64,000 bases of DNA, from contig NZ_AOGZ02000008.1 in assembly GCF_000332515.2 (NCBI RefSeq), positions 186,001 through 250,000 of the forward strand, in the 5' to 3' direction. A model generated the notes under the pieces. The model was not told where the DNA came from. It ran no database searches and saw only the letters and a list, made by a program, of their open reading frames with translations. Numbering within the stretch: position 1 is the first letter of the stretch; every line of letters begins with the position of its first letter. The stretch is from Leptospira wolbachii serovar Codice str. CDC. GTDB taxonomy: Bacteria; Spirochaetota; Leptospiria; Leptospirales; Leptospiraceae. Position numbers and translations under genes: made by a program. This document shows, piece after piece, positions 9,904 through 18,545 of the stretch.

Positions 9904-11513
9904 AGAAAATTATGAATTGGCTCTCTCTTTTTCTACATTGGGTTACTTCGAAACGGATCCTTTATCTGATTTTAGGATTGGTAGTGTGTTTCCTTGTTTA
10001 CAAGAGAATATCCTGGGATTCTGGTATTAGTCCGTTAATTCAATCAGATTCGCAAATCAAACTCTATCAAACGATTCAATATAAAGAAAAAGGGATTCAA
10101 AAACACGAATGTTATTCTAAAAATATTGAAATAGACCCGGAGTTCAGGTTTTATCCCTTCCGATATCCTTGGGTATACTTTATTCAAACTCGTGACAATC
10201 AGAAGAAATGTGTGTTTCAATATCCAACGTTCTTTGCTCAAACATTTTCTCTCCTTCCCATACCTTACCGTTTTTTAAATGGGATGATATTATTATTTTA
10301 CTTTTTTCTTACTTTGGGTTTCGTTTATGTCCTTCGGTCTGTATTTTATATTAGAAAAATCGAAATTCTCTGTTTAGGTGCTATTTTATTTTTAGTTGGC
10401 TATAGTATTTCGAGTGCTATTGAGTTTTCAGAAAGTATTCCATCTCATATATTCTTGTTATTTTTTTTCTATGGTGCTTTGGTTTTGGAAAGTGCAAAGA
10501 AACACATTCTTATTACCTCTTTTTTTGCAGGAATATCCGGAGGTATTTCGATTTTTCTTCGTTCGGAGTCGGTAATTTATATCGGTGTTTTAGGTTTTTT
10601 TGTTCTAATCTCCAACCGTCGCAAAATCACTTCTATCATTAAGCTTTATTCACCTTTAATTATTGGTTTTTCGTTAGCTGTATTTTTGTTAGGTGCTTAT
10701 AACTTTCATGAGTTTGGCGAAATATTTGGTGTGCGAAGTAAGGTGAGTCTAAATGATTTTGGGCGATTGCAATTCAGTGATCGATTACACTTTTTTAAAG
10801 AATTTATTTTAGGAAACACATATCGAACAGGTTTTTTATATTATTGTTTTCCCGTAGTTTTACTTATCATATTCTCGTTGATTAAATTGAATCTAACGCA
10901 AATTCAGAAACTTGTCATTGGGGTAGCTTTCGTTTCACTGGTTTTTGTTGTTTTACTTAGTCCGTATTCTCAGGGTGGTTTATATCTTGGCCTACGTTAT
11001 ACAGAATTTTCATATTTATTGTTTTCTATATTTGTAATATCTTTGCTTTCGAAAGATGAACATTTAGAAGACAAACGATGGATATTGTTACTAATAATCT
11101 TACAAATTGTTTTAGGTTTTTATCACGTGAAACGAAATTTTAAAACAATCGATTTTGTAAAAAAATACCACGAAATTTTGCAGTCCGAATGGAATAAATA
11201 TCCAGATGCACCGGTAGTTCATTTAAGTACGTTTGATTTGTTATTAATCTCCGATTCGTTTTTGAAGAAACCTCATTTGATAGCTAATAAACAAAGTGAA
11301 TTTGAGGATTTAGAGACTAGGTTTCATGACCTAGGTATATCTCAATTCCGAGTTTTCGTCTATGACTTTAAGCCACCGAAAGATGATAATATTTCTGATG
11401 AGTTTTATAATGAATGGGTAAACTCAAAATATGAAATCGAATCTAAATTCTATAGAAAGATTTCTGATTCTAATACGGCGGGCTACCGCTATATGCTATG
11501 GGAAAAAAAATAG
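9900..11513 (+). CDS. GT-C-like polytopic membrane protein (paralogue B)
   Basis: A 537-residue membrane protein, paralogous to the one immediately upstream and overlapping it by 4 bases (ATGA). After an N-terminal helix the first outside loop has SD50-SQIKLYQ, IDPEFRFYPF and C104-VFQYP. A helix carries FLRSES. SPYSQGGLYLGLRY (Arg366) closes the membrane part, and a soluble C-terminal domain of about 130 residues follows. The direct repeat of two such genes suggests tandem duplication. A glycosyl-transfer role is inferred from the operon. The gene ends 4 bases from the convergent stop of the next gene. Confidence 0.8.
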   Translation: MKKIMNWLSLFLHWVTSKRILYLILGLVVCFLVYKRISWDSGISPLIQSDSQIKLYQTIQYKEKGIQKHECYSKNIEIDPEFRFYPFRYPWVYFIQTRDNQKKCVFQYPTFFAQTFSLLPIPYRFLNGMILLFYFFLTLGFVYVLRSVFYIRKIEILCLGAILFLVGYSISSAIEFSESIPSHIFLLFFFYGALVLESAKKHILITSFFAGISGGISIFLRSESVIYIGVLGFFVLISNRRKITSIIKLYSPLIIGFSLAVFLLGAYNFHEFGEIFGVRSKVSLNDFGRLQFSDRLHFFKEFILGNTYRTGFLYYCFPVVLLIIFSLIKLNLTQIQKLVIGVAFVSLVFVVLLSPYSQGGLYLGLRYTEFSYLLFSIFVISLLSKDEHLEDKRWILLLIILQIVLGFYHVKRNFKTIDFVKKYHEILQSEWNKYPDAPVVHLSTFDLLLISDSFLKKPHLIANKQSEFEDLETRFHDLGISQFRVFVYDFKPPKDDNISDEFYNEWVNSKYEIESKFYRKISDSNTAGYRYMLWEKK

Positions 11514-11517
11514 AGAT

Positions 11518-12828
11518 TTATTTTTTTAGATCTTTATGAATCATCCGTTTGAACTGTTTAATTAATTCATTGCGAAATCCGGTGAAACCTTTTGTTATGA
11601 CCTCTTCATTTTCCTTACCAAACTCACCAAAAATGACCAGCGGAATCAAAAATAATTGAAAGTGAATCCTATCATAAGCTTGTTCTAGATGAACTTGAGG
11701 ATCAAGCGACGTAAGAAGAAAAATCCCAGTATAAATAGAGACACTGACGAAGTAGAATAACACACCGATCCTAAGATTTAAACTCCCCCAAATCAGAACG
11801 ATGGCTAAAAGGACAAAGGATAATCCTTTGGTGAGGGTAAGGTAAAATTTAAGAAAGAACTTGGTAACCAAATACCAAAGGTCTCCATCCAAAAGTCGTT
11901 CGATGATAAAACTAGTGTGAGAGGAAGATTGGTTTATTCCTTTAAAATCTGACGATAAAAAACTTCCCTTTCCGAAGAGATACCAAGTTGGGCTCCCGAA
12001 CAATACTAATAGAAGTAGGGCAATCATAAAGAATTGTATCTTAAATGTTTTTTCTATTACTGCATACAAAATGTAAAATCCACATAATACGATTGAAATC
12101 AATAAAGCTTCACTTTTTAAATTGATTAACAAAGCAATTGCAAAGAAAATCCAATAAAAATCTTTTTCTTTGTCTCTTTTGATAAGGAAGTATGTAGCTA
12201 TCGCAATTGTTACTGAGACAGGGAAATCGGCGCAAAGGTCGGAAATAACGAGCAAGTAATTAGGATGGAATAAAAATGCTCCTATCATTATTAGAAATCC
12301 CCACTTCACTACTGATTTCTGTAGGTCCAATGTCCTTTCTATTAGAAAAAAATACAGAAGTACCAAGTATAGATAGTTTGGAATCTTTAGAGTGATAAGA
12401 AATTCACTTAAGCTGGAAAAAACAAGTGATAGGTCAGCATGGAGAAAAGGAATACCTAGCGGATAATTTGGCATCCTCCAATATTTGTTCCAGATAGGTA
12501 ATGGATTTCCATCTAGAATGGAGAGCGCTAACATTCGCCCCTTTCCGACCCACATTGCATAAGCGTCTAACATCCCAAAGGGGTTAAGGCTCCAACGAAT
12601 TTCAGAAATATAACTAACTAATAGGAATAGGAATGAAAGGGAAATAATAAATATAATGTTTTGTTTTTTCTTTCTATAATTAATTGACTGTTGGAGAAGG
12701 CGAAAGGAACTCACAAGCGTTAGTAACAAAAGAGAGAAAAGAAGGGCGAGAAAAAACTCAGGAAAAAAACCTAGAAAAACAAAAGAAACTAAATTTGCTG
12801 CTAAAAGGGTTACTAGTAGAATTTTCAT
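11518..12828 (-). CDS. Polytopic membrane protein, GT-C/RgtA-like
   Basis: A membrane protein of 436 residues with about ten hydrophobic segments. Its first outside loop has GMLDAYAMWVGKGRM and, further on, PNYPLGIPFLHA. The D-A-x-A-x-W and YPLG pattern is typical of lipid-linked-sugar GT-C transferases of the RgtA/ArnT sort. I chose ATG at 12828, not the ATG at 12846, because GGGAGAAA lies just upstream and because it overlaps the TGA of the preceding minus-strand gene by 4 bases, a pattern seen repeatedly in this cluster. It is oriented against its neighbours, which hints at separate acquisition. Confidence 0.75.
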   Translation of the reverse strand: MKILLVTLLAANLVSFVFLGFFPEFFLALLFSLLLLTLVSSFRLLQQSINYRKKKQNIIFIISLSFLFLLVSYISEIRWSLNPFGMLDAYAMWVGKGRMLALSILDGNPLPIWNKYWRMPNYPLGIPFLHADLSLVFSSLSEFLITLKIPNYLYLVLLYFFLIERTLDLQKSVVKWGFLIMIGAFLFHPNYLLVISDLCADFPVSVTIAIATYFLIKRDKEKDFYWIFFAIALLINLKSEALLISIVLCGFYILYAVIEKTFKIQFFMIALLLLVLFGSPTWYLFGKGSFLSSDFKGINQSSSHTSFIIERLLDGDLWYLVTKFFLKFYLTLTKGLSFVLLAIVLIWGSLNLRIGVLFYFVSVSIYTGIFLLTSLDPQVHLEQAYDRIHFQLFLIPLVIFGEFGKENEEVITKGFTGFRNELIKQFKRMIHKDLKK

Positions 12829-13418
12829 TGTTTCTCCCAAAAGCATATTGAGTAAAACTCACCCGATATCTTCTGTTTACAGTTTTGGAAGTGGGTAACG
12901 TCTTTATTTTCTATTTTTGAATTTTGGTTAGCTAAAACGATATATCCCGATTTTGGAAGCGCCGTCTCGAAGGATTTTAGTAAAGTTGGTGCAGAAGCCA
13001 TCTGTAAAACATCAAATTGGAAGATTTGGTTATCTATATAATACAATTCTTCTTTTCCATTTAGCTTTCTAAATTTTTCCGAAAGCAAATGGATATCATT
13101 GAAATGATTTGGATAAAAGAGATGGGGATATCCGCTAACGAGTTGTCTCATGGAATCCATGCTGCGTTTTGTTGATCGAACTTGTTTGGTTAGTTCTCCC
13201 CATGTTTGAAGAGCTACTAAAAGTAGATAAACACTAAGGATAATTGTTAAAACTGTCTTCGCTTTGTTTTTCATACGAGTTTGGATTTTAACGATAAAGA
13301 TAAGCCAATCTTCCATTTGGATCAAAAATTGGAAAGTTAAAACTCCTTTGTTATGCAATCGGCTTTCTTTTTTTCGAAACTTTCTGTCCAACCAGAATAG
13401 CTTGACTAAATTATCCAA
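12825..13418 (-). CDS. Hypothetical protein, possible C-terminal remnant of a GT-C membrane protein
   Basis: An open frame of up to 197 codons with a TTG at 13418; later ATG codons at 13316 and 13274 are possible starts and none has a good ribosome site. A single hydrophobic helix (TVLTIILSVYLLLVAL) is followed by a soluble domain of about 120 residues ending in CFWEKQ. That layout, last helix plus soluble tail, matches the C-terminal ends of the large membrane proteins around it. The promoter-side end abuts the divergent gene at 13471. I infer a gene that has lost its 5' portion; a genuine small membrane-anchored protein remains possible. Confidence 0.5.
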   Translation of the reverse strand: MDNLVKLFWLDRKFRKKESRLHNKGVLTFQFLIQMEDWLIFIVKIQTRMKNKAKTVLTIILSVYLLLVALQTWGELTKQVRSTKRSMDSMRQLVSGYPHLFYPNHFNDIHLLSEKFRKLNGKEELYYIDNQIFQFDVLQMASAPTLLKSFETALPKSGYIVLANQNSKIENKDVTHFQNCKQKISGEFYSICFWEKQ

Positions 13419-13470
13419 GATTTTAGTTTTTATGCGTTAGCCTGCATTATTTTTTAGTTTCGTATACATC

Positions 13471-14979
13471 ATGAAAAAAATATTAAATTCTTCTTTGTTT
13501 TCCTCATTACATTTCCGTAATTGTTTAGTTTTACTTTTTTTACTTTTTTTTGCCTTATTTTTACGATACCCATCGTTTGGCTACACAGCAATTGATTGGG
13601 ATGAAATCACCTATTCCTTGATAGGGGAGGGTTGGTTACAGGGAAAATTACCCTATCGAGATCTTTGGGATATAAAACCAATTGGAATCTATATCATTTA
13701 TGCGATCATTCATGGTCTTCTTGGATTTTCTATTTTTGCAATCCGAGTTTCTACGTTGATTGTTGTCGTTTCTTCTGCTTATGTTATATGGTTAGTTCTC
13801 AGGAAAAGTAATCGTTCTTTTGCATTCAGTGCCGGCCTCGCTTTTTTAATACTTTTTAGTTATTTCCTAAACGGCCTTTCGGGAAACACGGAATTATTTT
13901 ACTTATGCCTTGAAATCATTGGTGTTTGGTTTCTCTTTTATGGAAAAAAGCAATATCGGTTTGTAAGCCCTTTAGTTTTAGGTTTTGCGTTTATTATTAA
14001 ATACAATACAGCCTTCGATATTTTGGGTTTTTATTTTCTCCATTTATATTTACATAGAAGACAGATTCTAAAAAATCCAAAATCTTTTTTTGGTTATGTA
14101 TTCTTTTACGCGATCACGATTCTACCATTTCTCGTTAGTACTGTTTGGATTTTTTGGGTTGGGCTTGGGGACTCCTTTTTAGAAACGCATAAAATTTTGT
14201 TTTCTAATTATGCAAAAAAGGTTACATTTCTAGAGAAAGTCGTTTCCTTAGAAACATATCCGGTTCTTGCGGCACTTATCCTGATTCAGATGGTGACTTT
14301 TTTTCTTTATCTTGGAAAAAAGAAAATTCCTAAAGTTTTACTCGTTAGTTTTATTTGGACTATTACATCGTTTTTTGCTGCAACTTGGACGGGGTATTTC
14401 TTCGAACACTATTACCTTCCCATGATAGTGCCTGTAGTCCTTGGTTCTTCATTTCTCTTTCGATTTATTAATATGAAATACTTCTTTCGATATAAGCAAC
14501 AAGTTGCGATTATCGTAGTGATTTTTGGTTTGATCCCTTTAGCGGTGATTGTTCGAAAGAGAGTCATCAAACTTTCGAAAGTTTACCCTGATATTGCAAA
14601 AGAGATATTTGTGGATATACAAAATGCAAATTTAGATCCACGGCCAGTATTCGTAGCCAAAGGGACTCATGGAATTTACTCTTTATTCAAACAAATCCCT
14701 ATCAACCGAGTCATACAACCTGGTAACTTTACGGACAAAACGAACGCAAAGGCAATGTTCATTGATAATGAAGAAATTAAGGGAAAAGTTTCAGAAAAAA
14801 AGCCTGGCCTAATTCTTTTTTGTGACCTGGATGTTTTCCAAAATCCGATCACAAGTTTTGATTCATCCTGGAACCAGGAACTTCTAATTTTTTATTACGA
14901 ATATATTCGAAAGGATTATCGTTACTTTAAGACTTATTTCCCGAACTGTCACGTTTATTTGAGGAACGGGGCCCTTTAG
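13471..14979 (+). CDS. GT39/ArnT-like membrane glycosyltransferase
   Basis: A 502-residue membrane protein with about ten hydrophobic segments. After the first helix it reads IDWDEITYSLIGEGWL, with the Asp44-Glu45 pair of the PMT/ArnT superfamily active site, then GKLPYRDLWDIKPIG, which is very typical of bacterial GT39-like proteins. The family moves a sugar from polyprenyl phosphate to lipid or protein outside the inner membrane. A soluble tail of about 130 residues follows. Its 3' end overlaps the convergent GT2 gene by 53 bases. The acceptor is unknown. Confidence 0.85.
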   Translation: MKKILNSSLFSSLHFRNCLVLLFLLFFALFLRYPSFGYTAIDWDEITYSLIGEGWLQGKLPYRDLWDIKPIGIYIIYAIIHGLLGFSIFAIRVSTLIVVVSSAYVIWLVLRKSNRSFAFSAGLAFLILFSYFLNGLSGNTELFYLCLEIIGVWFLFYGKKQYRFVSPLVLGFAFIIKYNTAFDILGFYFLHLYLHRRQILKNPKSFFGYVFFYAITILPFLVSTVWIFWVGLGDSFLETHKILFSNYAKKVTFLEKVVSLETYPVLAALILIQMVTFFLYLGKKKIPKVLLVSFIWTITSFFAATWTGYFFEHYYLPMIVPVVLGSSFLFRFINMKYFFRYKQQVAIIVVIFGLIPLAVIVRKRVIKLSKVYPDIAKEIFVDIQNANLDPRPVFVAKGTHGIYSLFKQIPINRVIQPGNFTDKTNAKAMFIDNEEIKGKVSEKKPGLILFCDLDVFQNPITSFDSSWNQELLIFYYEYIRKDYRYFKTYFPNCHVYLRNGAL

Positions 14980-15919
14980 TCTTAAATCCGATTGTGTCTT
15001 TGGCAACATATACGGGTCTTCCTTTTACTTCGATAAAAATTCTGGCGATATATTCACCAAGAACCCCAATACCGATCAGTTGGATCCCACCTAAGAAGAG
15101 AATGATGACAAGTGTAGAGTCGTAACCTGGTACATCGACTCCTTTGAGAATCACTCGAATGATTCGATAGATTAAATAAATAAACGCACTGAAGGAGACA
15201 AAAAAACCAAAATAGCTCCAAATCTTTAATGGCATCGTACTAAACATCAAAATTCCATCTAAAGCAAAGTTCCAGAGTTTCCAATAATTCCACTTTGATG
15301 AACCTTTAAACCTCGCCTGCCTTTCATATTCCACGTCTATCTGCTTAAATCCTACCCAAGCAAACATACCTTTTAAAAAACGATTTTTCTCTTTCATAGT
15401 AGAAAGTGCTTCTACTACTTTTCTATCCATAAGTCGAAAATCTCCGACATCCACAGGGATTTCTACTTCACTCATATAACGAATGACACGGTAAAAATGT
15501 TTTGCCGTAAATTTTTTTAGAAAGGATTCTCCTTGTCTGCCAGATCGTTTGGCCGTAACAACATCGTAACCCTCTTTCCATTTTTCAATTAACTCGGGAA
15601 TTAGTTCAGGTGGATCCTGCAAATCGGAGTCAATCGGTATAACAACGTCTCCCGTTGCATAATCTAAACCAGCTGACACCGCCGCTTCTTTGCCGAAGTT
15701 TCTCGAAAAGTCTACAACCTTAATATTTGGATTTTTTTTGTGATGAAAAATTAATCTTTCTATAGTGCGGTCCCGACTGCCATCGTTTACGCATACAATT
15801 TCATAAGTTGTTTTTAGGGCTTGGAGGTGGGGGACAATTCGTTCAAAGAACTCATCTGCTCCCGATTCTTCGTTATAAAAAGGAGTAATAATGGAGATCT
15901 TCTTTAGTTGACGATTCAT
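14927..15919 (-). CDS. GtrB/ArnC-like polyprenyl-phosphate glycosyltransferase
   Basis: A 330-residue protein. The GT-A domain shows SIITPFYNEESGA, CVNDGSRDRT, SRNFGKEAA, SDLQDPPE and GDFRLMDR, the signature set of the GtrB/ArnC/DPM3 group. Two C-terminal helices (around residues 230-300) anchor it to the membrane, with GVLGEYIARIF at the end as is usual. A clear AGGA site precedes the ATG. It is a paralogue of the divergent gene at 16040 and shares 53 bases of 3' overlap with the GT39-like gene. The likely product is a polyprenyl-phosphate sugar for a GT-C enzyme. Confidence 0.92.
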   Translation of the reverse strand: MNRQLKKISIITPFYNEESGADEFFERIVPHLQALKTTYEIVCVNDGSRDRTIERLIFHHKKNPNIKVVDFSRNFGKEAAVSAGLDYATGDVVIPIDSDLQDPPELIPELIEKWKEGYDVVTAKRSGRQGESFLKKFTAKHFYRVIRYMSEVEIPVDVGDFRLMDRKVVEALSTMKEKNRFLKGMFAWVGFKQIDVEYERQARFKGSSKWNYWKLWNFALDGILMFSTMPLKIWSYFGFFVSFSAFIYLIYRIIRVILKGVDVPGYDSTLVIILFLGGIQLIGIGVLGEYIARIFIEVKGRPVYVAKDTIGFKTKGPRSSNKRDSSGNKS

Positions 15920-16039
15920 TGTTTCCTGTCAACGATCTTTCAAAATATGCGCAAGGCAACTTTTTTTACTGGTTTTTTTGTGGTCATTTCGTTTATTTCC
16001 TTTTAGAATCAGTTAAGTTCCTTCAATCAAATATTTCTT

Positions 16040-17038
16040 ATGCACTATTATCTAATCCCACGAAAAAATCCAAAATTATTGTCTATCATTATCCCTTGTT
16101 ATAACGAAGAATCTTCTCTTCCTTTCTTAAAAGAAAGACTTAACGAATTAATCAAAATTTTACCAACGAAAGTGGAAGTCATTTTTGTAAACGATGGCAG
16201 TACCGATCAAACTATTTTTCAGTTGGTTTCGTGGTCAAACAGTGATCCGCAAATTCAAGTCATTAGTCTGTCGAGAAACTTTGGACATCAGTTGGCTGTA
16301 ACTGCTGGAATGGACTATGCCAAAGGTGATGCGGTTGTGGTGATGGATGCAGATTTGCAGGATCCGCCTGAAGTGATTTTGGAGATGCTCGCTAAGTATA
16401 GAGAAGGATATGATGTAGTTTATGGACAAAGGTTGGCTCGTTCGGGAGAATCATTTTTCAAAAAAACAACTGCCTGGGCATTCTATAGACTAATGAAAAT
16501 TTTGGTCCATAAAGATTTACCTTTGGATTCCGGTGACTTCCGCCTAATTTCCCGAAGGTGTTTGGACGCTTTAAATGGGCTTCGTGAAAATCATCGGTTC
16601 CTTCGAGGAATGAATGCTTGGATTGGTTTTCCGCAGACACCCGTTTTTTATAAACGTGATCCAAGGGTAGCTGGTGAAACAAAATATCCGTTACGGAAAA
16701 TGTTAAAACTTGCAATGAATGCAGCTGTTTCTTTTTCACCGCTACCTTTGCGATTTAGCTTGGGACTCGGCATCATAGTGGCGCTCATCGGATTTGGAGT
16801 CGGTGTATATGCGTTGTTCCGTGCTTTTCAACACTTTATTTTAGAAATGCCGATTGTTTATAATCCTGGATGGGCGACAATTGTGACTCTCATTTGTTTG
16901 ATCGGTGGTTCGATTCTTATTTCTATAGGAATTTTAGGTGAATACATTGCTCGCATTTTTGAAGAATCAAAAGGCCGCCCGCTTTATGTCGTTGAATTTG
17001 TGAATGGTTTTTCCATTGGAGAAAAACCCAGAAAATAA
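16040..17038 (+). CDS. GtrB/ArnC-like polyprenyl-phosphate glycosyltransferase
   Basis: A 332-residue enzyme of the same group as the divergent gene 120 bases away. Motifs in order: SIIIPCYNEESSL, FVNDGSTDQT, SRNFGHQLA, DADLQDPPE, GDFRLISRR, then two hydrophobic helices and ILGEYIARIFEE. It is coupled to the downstream GT-C-like gene by a TAATG overlap of one base, the classic pairing of a polyprenyl-phosphate sugar synthase with its membrane transferase. The sugar is not predictable; glucose, mannose or a modified hexose are all possible. Confidence 0.92.
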   Translation: MHYYLIPRKNPKLLSIIIPCYNEESSLPFLKERLNELIKILPTKVEVIFVNDGSTDQTIFQLVSWSNSDPQIQVISLSRNFGHQLAVTAGMDYAKGDAVVVMDADLQDPPEVILEMLAKYREGYDVVYGQRLARSGESFFKKTTAWAFYRLMKILVHKDLPLDSGDFRLISRRCLDALNGLRENHRFLRGMNAWIGFPQTPVFYKRDPRVAGETKYPLRKMLKLAMNAAVSFSPLPLRFSLGLGIIVALIGFGVGVYALFRAFQHFILEMPIVYNPGWATIVTLICLIGGSILISIGILGEYIARIFEESKGRPLYVVEFVNGFSIGEKPRK

Positions 17039-18534
17039 TGAATAAATCGTTTCGATACATTCTGCCAGCCATATTTTTAATGATCACACTTTTGATTGCT
17101 GGTTATACCAGGCCAAGTTATAGTTTTGCTGGTGATAGCATTGCGAAAGTTCTACAATCAGTCTTCTGGTTAGAAAACGGATTTATAAAGCAGGGGATTC
17201 ATTATCCAGGTATGGATATAGACCCGGAATATAAGTATTTCTATTTTAAACATTCTTATAACCTTCAATTGGATCAAAACGGGAGTATGATTGCTCCCTT
17301 TCCATTTCTAAATACAGTATTAATCACACCATTCATTCAATTAAATTGGCCGGAAGGAATTGTTTATTTAGGCGCTGTTTTGTTTTGGCTGTATTCTTTT
17401 TTAATTTATCGTGTAACGAAGAAATGGTGGTTTTTTTTAGTCATTCTTCTGTTTACTCCTCTATTACAGCATTTTTTAGCTTTTTCCGATATTGCCTTTG
17501 GCTCTCTATTTTTAACGTTTTTTTTGCTAACGTATTTTAAAGAACCTCGCTTCCATTTTGTAACTGCAACAGCGGTTCTCTTGGCTATCTTAGCCTTGTT
17601 TTTAAGAACTGAGATTCTTTTACTTTTTGCGTTTTTGGTAATGATTCATCTTTATTCCATTTTTAAAAATGGAAGTGGGTTTTACCGAAACAATTGGCAT
17701 TTTAAAAGATTATTCGTTATTTCTTTCATCGTTTTTGTTTATGTGAGTGTGAACTATTTTGTTTATGATTCGATACTTGGGCCTAGGTTCGATAATAATA
17801 AAACAGGTATATTTCGTTTCGGAATGGATGTGCTTCAAAAATGGAAAAGTCTTCTCCTTTGGGGAAATTCAAGGGTTGGACTTCTTGGATACTCACCTTG
17901 GCTTTTAGTTTTTATTGTTATGTTTATGTTCTTTCATCCGCAGAAAAGAAAGACAATCACTAGGAATCTTTTTTTTGTTTGGATTCTAATTGTATGTATA
18001 GTTTCTATTTTTTCACCTAACGATTCTAATATTGATTGGGGTACTCGTTATTATTCCTGTTTCAGTTTATTTCCTATTTTACTTTTATCAAATTTTAAAT
18101 GGAAGAGAATAGTTGGCAGAAAAAAATACATTTTACTTTTTTTCCTAGGAGCCGGACTAATCTATTCGATTTACATAAATGCAAAAGTCTGGAAGGAAAT
18201 GAAAAATATTTCCGTTCAGATTGAGGAATTAGTAACGAAACTAAGTTTAGACCCACCAGACTATTATATTGTGGAAGATCCTTCCATTGCGAATTCTCTT
18301 GGAATTATGCATATTCGAACTTCCATTTTTTATGGCAGCCCGATAGAGGTCATAGAAAACTTAGGTGGTTCATTGAAAGGAAAACAAGTGCGTTTTTTAC
18401 TATTCCCTATGGCCAAATTGGCAATAGAAACAGAACCATTTTGGAAGAAAATCGCGACAAACCAATCATGCGTTTTTTCTCCCGTAAAACTTCGAAAAAC
18501 AGTAATGTTCTCTGCTTTGTGCAGAATAAACTAA
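17038..18534 (+). CDS. GT-C-like polytopic membrane protein (paralogue C)
   Basis: A 498-residue membrane protein, the third member of the paralogous set with 8371-9903 and 9900-11513. The outside loop after helix 1 has GD33-SIAKVLQ and IDPEYKYFYF. FLRTEI lies in a helix and SPNDSNIDWGTRY (Arg337) closes the membrane domain. A soluble tail of about 110 residues follows. It lacks the C-VFQYP motif of A and B (IAPFPF sits there instead). It is fused by TAATG to a GtrB-like enzyme, which supports the view that the family uses polyprenyl-phosphate sugars. Converges on the next gene with 11 bases between stops. Confidence 0.8.
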   Translation: MNKSFRYILPAIFLMITLLIAGYTRPSYSFAGDSIAKVLQSVFWLENGFIKQGIHYPGMDIDPEYKYFYFKHSYNLQLDQNGSMIAPFPFLNTVLITPFIQLNWPEGIVYLGAVLFWLYSFLIYRVTKKWWFFLVILLFTPLLQHFLAFSDIAFGSLFLTFFLLTYFKEPRFHFVTATAVLLAILALFLRTEILLLFAFLVMIHLYSIFKNGSGFYRNNWHFKRLFVISFIVFVYVSVNYFVYDSILGPRFDNNKTGIFRFGMDVLQKWKSLLLWGNSRVGLLGYSPWLLVFIVMFMFFHPQKRKTITRNLFFVWILIVCIVSIFSPNDSNIDWGTRYYSCFSLFPILLLSNFKWKRIVGRKKYILLFFLGAGLIYSIYINAKVWKEMKNISVQIEELVTKLSLDPPDYYIVEDPSIANSLGIMHIRTSIFYGSPIEVIENLGGSLKGKQVRFLLFPMAKLAIETEPFWKKIATNQSCVFSPVKLRKTVMFSALCRIN

Positions 18535-18545
18535 ATCTATAAAAA

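Noticed and set aside
15919..16104. A 61-codon frame on the plus strand between the two divergent glycosyltransferases
   Set aside because: It spans the intergenic gap and overlaps the start of the real GT2 gene in another frame; it has no family match or ribosome site.
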